DNA of 36,351 bases from a virus. The DNA lies in IMG/VR virus record IMGVR_UViG_3300006117_000030, positions 1 through 36,351 of that record. One strand, 5' to 3'. Positions 31,101 to 36,351 of this stretch are shown piece by piece (the stretch's first letter is position 1; each line of letters starts with the position of its first letter). The notes under the pieces were generated by a model. The model saw nothing but the letters and a program-made list of their open reading frames with translations. It searched no databases and had not been told where the DNA came from. The position numbers and the translations under genes are program-made.

Positions 31101-33976
31101 TTGCTTCTATCGATACAATTAACCAATATTGTACAAACTTCTTCTTGTCAAATGTTGCTTCATACTATGTTGATACAACACAAGGTACATTTGTAACATC
31201 ACCAGGCAACAAGACAAATAACCAATTGTCAATCAAAGACAATGTTATTACCTTCTCTTATAACGAAGCATCTTTGGTGTTCCAAAATACTGCTACAGAA
31301 GTCATCAACGTTAATCCTTTCAACGTGATTAACTTTACTGGTACAGTAGCACTAACACCATCAAGTGACGTTTGGTACTCCACAAACTCACAACCAAATA
31401 TCAATATTGTGACTGATGACCAAGCTGCATGGCTTGCGGCAGTTGGTGGTACAGGTAATGGTTCACAATGGAATGATTGGCAACTAAACTGGACAGGCCA
31501 ATCAACTGATACTGTTGTCACTTCTGCTGACCAAACATCGATTACAAGAGATACGACTGCAATCACAAATGCAATCACGACTCAAGGATTAAGTTCTGCT
31601 GTAAAAGGTGGTCCAATCCAAGTAAGTTCTACGACTAAAGTTCTTTCTAGTGCAATTATTCCTTTCGCAAGGTCTATTCCTATACAATTCAAAGTGAATG
31701 GTGTTGCACCATACACACAACTACACACATTCATGGACGGCATTTGTATTGATACATATGTTACTCCTGATGTGGGTTATACTGATTCTGTTAATTACAT
31801 TAACATTGTAAATGCAGGTGCAGGATATACCAACGGAAATAACCAGTCAATCATCCAAGTTGTTGGTGCAAATACAACACCAGCAGTATTTACTGCCAAC
31901 GTATCTGGTGGCCAAATTGTTGCAATCAATTATGTTCAATTAGGCTCAGGATATCGTTCAATTCCAACAATTCAAGTTACTGGTTCTAACACTTCTACTG
32001 CCGTATTGACTGCAAATGGTGCTGGTTATTTGGGTGGCAGATTGATATCTGATGTTAATGGTACTGCAACAGGTACAATACAAATACCTAATGATAACTT
32101 TGCAAAGATACCAACAGGAACAATTATAATTGAGTTTGGTGATAACTTCCTTTCACCAGCTGTAAGTACTGTCTATGCAAAGGCAACATTTACTGCACAA
32201 GGAACATTACAGACAACACAAACAACTGTAATCTCTACAAGACCACCAATTACTACACCAAAACCACAAGTTGTTACGGCAACGGTAACACCAGCTGCAC
32301 CTGTTGCAACACCTGTTACGACTGGTGGTAATTCTTCACCTCCAGTTTACATTGGTGATTCTTCTGTAGCAGTCAGCAGTCAGGCTGCTTACACTATCGC
32401 TGCAACAATTGCAGGTAATTATGGTATCCAAGTTACTGGCCAAAATGCAGCCTTGCAACAAGCAGTTAACAGTATTGATACAACATTACAAACCACTTTA
32501 AATGGTGGTGCATACGGTAATATTCCTGGTCCAGTTGCAGCTGCAGCTGCGGCCGCAATTGCTCAAGACGTTGCTAACGGACAAGATGTAACAACTGCTA
32601 CTAATACAGTAGATATGTTCTTATCAAATAATAAGAACAATTTGGATCAAGCTGCAAAAGATTTTGCGACTGGTGGTTTTGCTGCCATTCAGGCTGGTGT
32701 CAATGCAGGAACATATACTGACCCATTATCACAAAACTTCCTTGTTGATTCTGGAAAGTATCCAAATGGTGTCTTCTTGTCATCATTAGATTTGTTCTTT
32801 GCAACTGCTGATGCAACAATACCTGTGTCTGTTCGTATTAGACCAACAGTCAATGGTTATCCTGATGCAGTCAATGATATTCCAGGTTCTATTGTTTGGT
32901 TGAATCCTTCTGCTATCAATTTACCTGCACCAAGTGCAATCACAAACTCAATTGGACCTGCAACAACATTTACATTTGCTCATCCAGTTTACTTGCAACC
33001 AGGCCAGTATTCAATTATGGTCTCATCTAATTCAAATGCATACACACTGTATGCTTCGAAATTAGGTCAAGTACAATACGGTACAACTAATGTGGTAAAT
33101 GCATTGAATTATGCTGGTTCACTATTCAAATCACAAAACTCTTCTACATGGGTTGCTGCACCAAGTGAAACAATGTGTTTCAACTTGAAGATTTGTGACT
33201 TTGCTGGTGGTACACAAACATTTAATGTAACATCAAATAATTCACCGACTCCTGCCAAGTTTGATTACTTGCAACTAATGACATCTGACTTGTCGTTTAC
33301 ATCGTTAGACTCTATCAATTACAATGTACAAACAAAAGATTATGTGACATCTGCAACATTGTTGTCTAATGTTCTTGAAGGCCAAACACATCAGTTTGCA
33401 ACAAGACAAGTACAAAGTTCTTCTGGTGATATTGTAATTAAACCAACAGTATCTAACGTTGACCGCTGGACATCTCCAGTGATTGACTTAGAACGTTTGA
33501 ATACAATTTTGATACAAAACGTTATTACTCCTTACTATTCTGCTAACACAGTATCAGAATCTTTGGGTGGTTTCAATAACGGTGGTGCATCTGCAAGGTA
33601 CATTACACGCCGTGTCACATTGAATAATAACTTTGTGTCTACTGGCTTGACTGTGTATTTGGATGTCAATCGTCAACCAGGAACATCAATTGAAGTATAC
33701 TATAAAGTATTGAATCAAAATGATCCAAACAACTTTGACCTAAATCCATATGTGAAGATGAGTCCAATTTTGGCACCAGGCGCTGGTCTTGGAGTAACAG
33801 GTGCAACAGACTATACATCAGATACATATCAGGCATTGAACATTCAGTACCATGATTTGACAACTGGTGCATTGTACACCAACTTCAACGTGTTTGCAAT
33901 TAAGGTAGTATTCTACTCAAGCAATCCGGCCATCGCACCAAGAATTAAAAACTTTAGGGCAATCGCAACAGCATGA
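28112..33976 (+). CDS. Giant baseplate-fibre connector, DUF4815-like, gp10 position
   Basis: A 1954-residue protein, the largest in the window. The N-terminus (FDVSPYYDDFDPTKNYYRIL, YKPGYAVQARELTQSQTILQ, DQISKFG) is the signature of the DUF4815 structural family. A GxGY module (YINIVNAGAGYTN, VQLGSGYRSIPTIQV) lies near residues 1225-1310. A Pro/Thr/Val linker (TPAAPVATPVTTGG) follows at about residue 1390, then an Ala-rich helical part, and a C-terminal set of jelly-roll-like domains (FLVDSGKYPNGVFLSSLDLF; FTFAHPVYLQPGQYSIMVSS; VYLDVNRQPGTSIEVYYKV). In aquatic T4-like phages this protein stands where gp10 does and would link wedges to fibres. Ribosome site AAAGGAAAA. Function inferred from place. 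Confidence 0.75.
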   Translation: MALNFDVSPYYDDFDPTKNYYRILYKPGYAVQARELTQSQTILQDQISKFGLGVFQDGSKVSGGNITVDTNIVTCKLTSGSNSVLSSFIGMYAVGQTSGFVSQVTGVDTLNNYIKTKALNTSNGKAFASGETINLYTSKIDALNSIVLAVSPQFSTTALTTNTLTRTSSGTYLSNNLAISSAGISVGDTISISSIQFTATVAAIVDASNVTLSVYLPQDVSNISTTVTNNISVNALEVNVDNGVWFTNGVFVENYASSIVPDPLNAYPSCVVGFEVDEIIVDSYSDPSLLDPAVGASNYQAPGADRYSIQLNLVFKPYISDQVVANLTTAKFIELARINAGNVENLSNVPIFSDVSTAIATAVSDISGDFIVNPYSLLIGSTSNTTSNTVISSISAGKAYISGYPVEHIAQTPYTLQKARNTNVLLSQDIETYYGDYTKVQNLNGSIANFQTGTVVELHNVAFGAANTNTKIGTARVRNFSYDSGNLSTTEYKTFLFDIKLANNTFASVNSMIIPGAANSYTSVSFSANTVSPVTLIDNTYNSLVFPMPQKNISNVSSVNYVTTRLFTVPTFSAGVATITTNGTFETFVGGSGAISSAARQINYFIVTTSASGSYANGQFIPMDQSNVSITITNSPGTPQAVVNIGGGFNGSGQIYATISVVNDTPKTKTLNQKYVVQVSANTYGQPIDLGISDIYQFDGIYEMSNTYTYVGAYSNTTNYSANSAVLDPNGNVYVALTSTTGHYPNTFVSIWSPLTNNVAYYTTDNGQRDTYYDHGKITNISGAPRGNVVVVFDYFTHSGGTGFFDVNSYPVAYANIPSFTSPQYGTTYPLTDVIDFRPRRADGGTGLNSFQLPAPFNNVFLNYGYYLSRIDKIVLYPNGQFQTITGVPAYTNPVAPSDVPGALTIFTIYYPAYTYTKQSIQVTPTNLRRYTMRDIGVLDKRISTIEAYTSLSVLENRVTGSDVTDSTGSNLLFKNGYLVDGFTGQSVADVQNADYIASIDTINQYCTNFFLSNVASYYVDTTQGTFVTSPGNKTNNQLSIKDNVITFSYNEASLVFQNTATEVINVNPFNVINFTGTVALTPSSDVWYSTNSQPNINIVTDDQAAWLAAVGGTGNGSQWNDWQLNWTGQSTDTVVTSADQTSITRDTTAITNAITTQGLSSAVKGGPIQVSSTTKVLSSAIIPFARSIPIQFKVNGVAPYTQLHTFMDGICIDTYVTPDVGYTDSVNYINIVNAGAGYTNGNNQSIIQVVGANTTPAVFTANVSGGQIVAINYVQLGSGYRSIPTIQVTGSNTSTAVLTANGAGYLGGRLISDVNGTATGTIQIPNDNFAKIPTGTIIIEFGDNFLSPAVSTVYAKATFTAQGTLQTTQTTVISTRPPITTPKPQVVTATVTPAAPVATPVTTGGNSSPPVYIGDSSVAVSSQAAYTIAATIAGNYGIQVTGQNAALQQAVNSIDTTLQTTLNGGAYGNIPGPVAAAAAAAIAQDVANGQDVTTATNTVDMFLSNNKNNLDQAAKDFATGGFAAIQAGVNAGTYTDPLSQNFLVDSGKYPNGVFLSSLDLFFATADATIPVSVRIRPTVNGYPDAVNDIPGSIVWLNPSAINLPAPSAITNSIGPATTFTFAHPVYLQPGQYSIMVSSNSNAYTLYASKLGQVQYGTTNVVNALNYAGSLFKSQNSSTWVAAPSETMCFNLKICDFAGGTQTFNVTSNNSPTPAKFDYLQLMTSDLSFTSLDSINYNVQTKDYVTSATLLSNVLEGQTHQFATRQVQSSSGDIVIKPTVSNVDRWTSPVIDLERLNTILIQNVITPYYSANTVSESLGGFNNGGASARYITRRVTLNNNFVSTGLTVYLDVNRQPGTSIEVYYKVLNQNDPNNFDLNPYVKMSPILAPGAGLGVTGATDYTSDTYQALNIQYHDLTTGALYTNFNVFAIKVVFYSSNPAIAPRIKNFRAIATA

Positions 33977-34164
33977 TGAACTTATATAAAGTAAAAGACC
34001 ATCCTGATTTGGTTAAAGATATGAACAGCAAGGCTATATTGAATACAAACTATGCAGCCTTGTTGGAATATAAAAAGAAAAAACAGATGGAAGAAGAATT
34101 CAATTCATTGAAATCTGATGTTGAAGATATTAAGAAGATGCTTCAGGCATTGTTGAATAAATAA
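33973..34164 (+). CDS. Small coiled-coil protein (62-63 aa)
   Basis: The start is one of two adjacent ATGs (33973 or 33976) that overlap the stop of the giant protein gene. The product is charged and helical; its second half (KKKKQMEEEFNSLKSDVEDI then KKMLQALLNK) has heptad spacing for a short coiled coil. The N-terminus has LYKVKDHPDLVKDMNSKAI, which resembles small proteins found at this place in aquatic T4-like phages. It may be a fibre-assembly chaperone or minor virion part. Function not known. Confidence 0.7.
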   Translation: MMNLYKVKDHPDLVKDMNSKAILNTNYAALLEYKKKKQMEEEFNSLKSDVEDIKKMLQALLNK

Positions 34165-34188
34165 AACAGGCAATAGAAAAAGGCAAAA

Positions 34189-36351
34189 ATGGCTAATTAT
34201 TCTCAAGCGCAAGTATTTCCAATATTAAGTTACGCCAATACGTTCTCTGACATGATGCAGAGTATCAACTCATTGGTACAAGACAACAACGACCTTGCAG
34301 CTAACAACTTTACAAAGCCATCTGGAACATTATTTTTAGGTGATAGTACACTAGGTTTACAGGTTAATACTGCCGCCATTATTGCAGGTGCTTTCCAAGT
34401 TCAAGGTACTGGTTCTTCTGCATATGTACAAAACACATTACGTGTGGATGGTCAAACTAGTTTTACTAATACATCAATCAGTTTGTTGGCCAATGGTGCA
34501 ATTCAGGCTTATGGTTCAAATCTAGGTCTTTATGTTGCCAATACTGCAACTATATCCGGCACTTTGAATCTAGGTACACTGGCAGTATCAGGAAATGCCA
34601 ACGTGACAAGCAATCTTGTTGTATCTGGAATAACTACGGCTGCAAATGTAACTGCAAATAATATTTCTGTTGTTGCGGCATTGAATTCCGCTACACTAGG
34701 TGTATCAGGTCCATCGACTTTAGCCAATGCAATCATATCAGTTGAAACAGTTGGTACAAGTTCCATCACGACAGCAACAATTGGTTCTGAAACTGTTACC
34801 AATTCAAGCATCAACTATCTAGCTTCAGGTAATGTTGTGGTGTCTAATACGATAACTGCCAACGTAGTTACAGCGAACTCACAAATAACAGCAGGCAATT
34901 TAACTGTTAGTGGTACAACAACAGTCAATAACATTACCGCAACAGGTCAGTTCTCTGTTGGTGGTAACTTCGTCATCAATGGTACAACGGTATACAACAG
35001 CAATGTGTTTACTATCAATGCAGGTAGTTCGACTGCTGCTAATAGTATCTTCTCTGTCAATCGTGGCACTACAGGAACAAATGCAGTTCTCCGTTGGAAT
35101 GAAAGTGGTAAATATTTTGATGTACTAGATGTTACAAGTAACACATACTATCAGATTACTACAGCTAAAACACCTACAAACATTACAATCAACGGAACAA
35201 CTGGTACATCCACATCACTCAACGCAATATTTACTTTTGCAAGTAACAATGGTGTGGTTATTTCTGGTACATCTGCAAATACAATTTATATTAACTCTGC
35301 ACAAGATTTAAGAACATCTGGTTCTCCAACACTTGCTGGTCTAACCTTGACTTCACCTTTGGCCATTGCAAGTGGCGGTACAGGTGGCACAACAGGTAAT
35401 ACCGCACTTGCAAGTTTGACACCAACAAATACTGTATCTGGTTATGTGCTGACATCAAATGGTAATAGTGGTTTCTATTGGTCTTCTGTGTATGCAAACT
35501 CAATTACATATACAGTCAACTCAAATCTACCTGCATCAGCAAGTAATGTACAGTCTGCTATTGATAGTACAGTTTCTAAATTGGTGACATACTATGCTAA
35601 TACACAATTAGCAACTGTATTTGTAAACAATGTAAATGCAGCCACACCAGCAACAAATACATCTAATACTCAGGTTGCAACAACAGCATTCGTACAAAAC
35701 CAGATTAACAATGGTAACACATACACAATGAGTGTGTCCGGTAATGCCGGTACAGTTACCAACGGAGTATATACGAATGGATCCTATGCGAATCCTAGTT
35801 GGATTACATCACTAGCCAATAGCAAGATAACAGGTCTTGCATCCTCAGCGACCACGGATACAACCAATGCATCCAATATATCATCTGGAACATTAAATGT
35901 AGGTAGATTACCAACGATTCCTACATCCTATATTAGTGGACTTGCCACATCGGCAACCACGGATACTACTAACGCATCAAATATTACCGCAGGAACTTTA
36001 GCTGCAGCGAGATTGCCTTATACCGTCAATCAAAGTCTTGGCACAAGTAGTGATGTACAACACAATTCATTAGGTGTTGGTACTGCTGGTTCAGGAACTA
36101 CTGGTGAGATTCGTGCAACAAATAACATTACTGCATACTATTCTTCTGACAAGAAACTTAAAGAGAATATACAAGACATTACAAATGCTCTTGATGCAGT
36201 TGTTGCAATTGGTGGTAAGACATTCGATTGGACAGATGAGTACATTGAAGACCATGGCGGTGAAGACGGTTACTTTGTACAGAAAAAAGATTTTGGTGTT
36301 GTGGCGCAAGATGTACAACAAGTATTCCCATTGGCAGTACGTCAAAGAGAT
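34189..36351 (+). CDS. Tail fibre with C-terminal S74 intramolecular chaperone, 3' truncated by window
   Basis: The frame is open for 721 codons to the last base. The start ATG at 34189 has AAAAAGG (34177-34183) upstream. The N-terminus is MANYSQAQVFPILSYANTFS then MMQSINSLVQDNN, an attachment domain; the body is beta-rich with short hydrophobic repeats (VSGNANVTSNLVVSG). A linker at codons 540-605 has two copies of an ATTDTTNASNI-xx-GTL repeat. The end is an S74 peptidase/chaperone: Ser653-Asp-Lys-Lys-Leu-Lys658 in SSDKKLKENI, then IGGKTFDW and FGVVAQDVQQVFPLAVRQRD. S74 domains trimerise the fibre and then cleave themselves off before the Ser, using the Ser-Lys pair. The stop lies outside the window. 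Confidence 0.88.
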   Translation, partial: MANYSQAQVFPILSYANTFSDMMQSINSLVQDNNDLAANNFTKPSGTLFLGDSTLGLQVNTAAIIAGAFQVQGTGSSAYVQNTLRVDGQTSFTNTSISLLANGAIQAYGSNLGLYVANTATISGTLNLGTLAVSGNANVTSNLVVSGITTAANVTANNISVVAALNSATLGVSGPSTLANAIISVETVGTSSITTATIGSETVTNSSINYLASGNVVVSNTITANVVTANSQITAGNLTVSGTTTVNNITATGQFSVGGNFVINGTTVYNSNVFTINAGSSTAANSIFSVNRGTTGTNAVLRWNESGKYFDVLDVTSNTYYQITTAKTPTNITINGTTGTSTSLNAIFTFASNNGVVISGTSANTIYINSAQDLRTSGSPTLAGLTLTSPLAIASGGTGGTTGNTALASLTPTNTVSGYVLTSNGNSGFYWSSVYANSITYTVNSNLPASASNVQSAIDSTVSKLVTYYANTQLATVFVNNVNAATPATNTSNTQVATTAFVQNQINNGNTYTMSVSGNAGTVTNGVYTNGSYANPSWITSLANSKITGLASSATTDTTNASNISSGTLNVGRLPTIPTSYISGLATSATTDTTNASNITAGTLAAARLPYTVNQSLGTSSDVQHNSLGVGTAGSGTTGEIRATNNITAYYSSDKKLKENIQDITNALDAVVAIGGKTFDWTDEYIEDHGGEDGYFVQKKDFGVVAQDVQQVFPLAVRQRD
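35827..35998 (+). repeat. Tandem SATTDTTNASNI repeat in S74 fibre
   Basis: Two coding copies of GLA-x-SATTDTTNASNI-xx-GTL, at about 35836-35895 and 35940-36000, separated by about 105 bases. The repeat occurs in many phage fibres just before the C-terminal chaperone and is a frequent site of recombination that swaps fibre tips. Confidence 0.6.

Noticed and set aside
36091-36345. Minus-strand 84-residue ORF near the end
   Set aside because: It lies opposite the clear S74 domain and encodes a Cys/Ile-rich product without motif.

Overview
This window is part of the genome of a T4-like (contractile-tailed, myovirus) phage. The evidence is synteny and recognisable homologues: late-transcription coactivator gp33, helicase loader gp59 and single-stranded DNA-binding protein gp32 in the T4 order, then gp4, gp26, gp48, gp53, gp27, gp5, gp25, gp6 and gp8 of the neck and baseplate, and a tail fibre ending in an S74 chaperone domain. 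Base composition is AT-rich. The host is Gram-negative: the phage encodes an outer-membrane beta-barrel and a SleB-type wall hydrolase. The tmRNA tag (ANDEKFVLAA) is closest to the ANDERFALAA-type tags I know from Betaproteobacteria, so a betaproteobacterial host is my best inference. The overall gene style recalls aquatic T4-like phages such as cyanophages and pelagiphages.

Layout. (1) 1-2000: end of a glycine-rich, cysteine-rich adhesin, a RecB/Cas4-type nuclease and an unknown protein. (2) 1970-4731: an accessory block that starts at a perfect sigma70-type promoter. It holds a small exported protein, a 43-residue basic ORF, a circularly permuted (two-piece) tmRNA gene, a fusion of a phage beta-repeat to a DUF4214-like domain, an outer-membrane barrel and a cell wall hydrolase. 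(3) 4733-7209: replication and transcription block: small membrane protein, gp33, gp59, a HAD 5'-nucleotidase and gp32, closed by a strong bidirectional terminator. (4) 13149-7260, minus strand: gp4, probable gp2, a tail-tube-fold protein, gp26, a small hub-region protein and two paralogous large structural proteins, one with an inserted GH24 lysozyme domain. (5) 13186-36351, plus strand: gp48, gp53, gp27, gp5 OB-fold, unknown structural protein, gp5 beta-helix spike, unknown structural protein, gp25, gp6, gp7-like, coiled-coil fibre, gp8, a DUF4815-like giant protein, a small coiled-coil protein and an S74 tail fibre that runs off the end.

How it works together. gp33 would switch transcription to late promoters; candidate ATAAATA-type late promoters sit before gp32, gp48, gp25 and gp8. 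gp59 loads helicase on gp32-coated DNA. The minus and plus structural blocks supply the hub, wedges, tube cap, spike and fibres of one baseplate. The accessory block looks aimed at the host envelope and at translation rescue.

Most notable: the permuted tmRNA. The acceptor piece with CCA lies upstream of the GGGGCTG 5' end, the two are joined by a 59-nt intervening segment closed by a perfect 10-bp inverted repeat, and the resume frame and G3-U70 pair are intact. Also notable are the splitting of T4 gp5 into separate OB, spike and lysozyme-bearing polypeptides, and consensus promoters buried inside coding genes.
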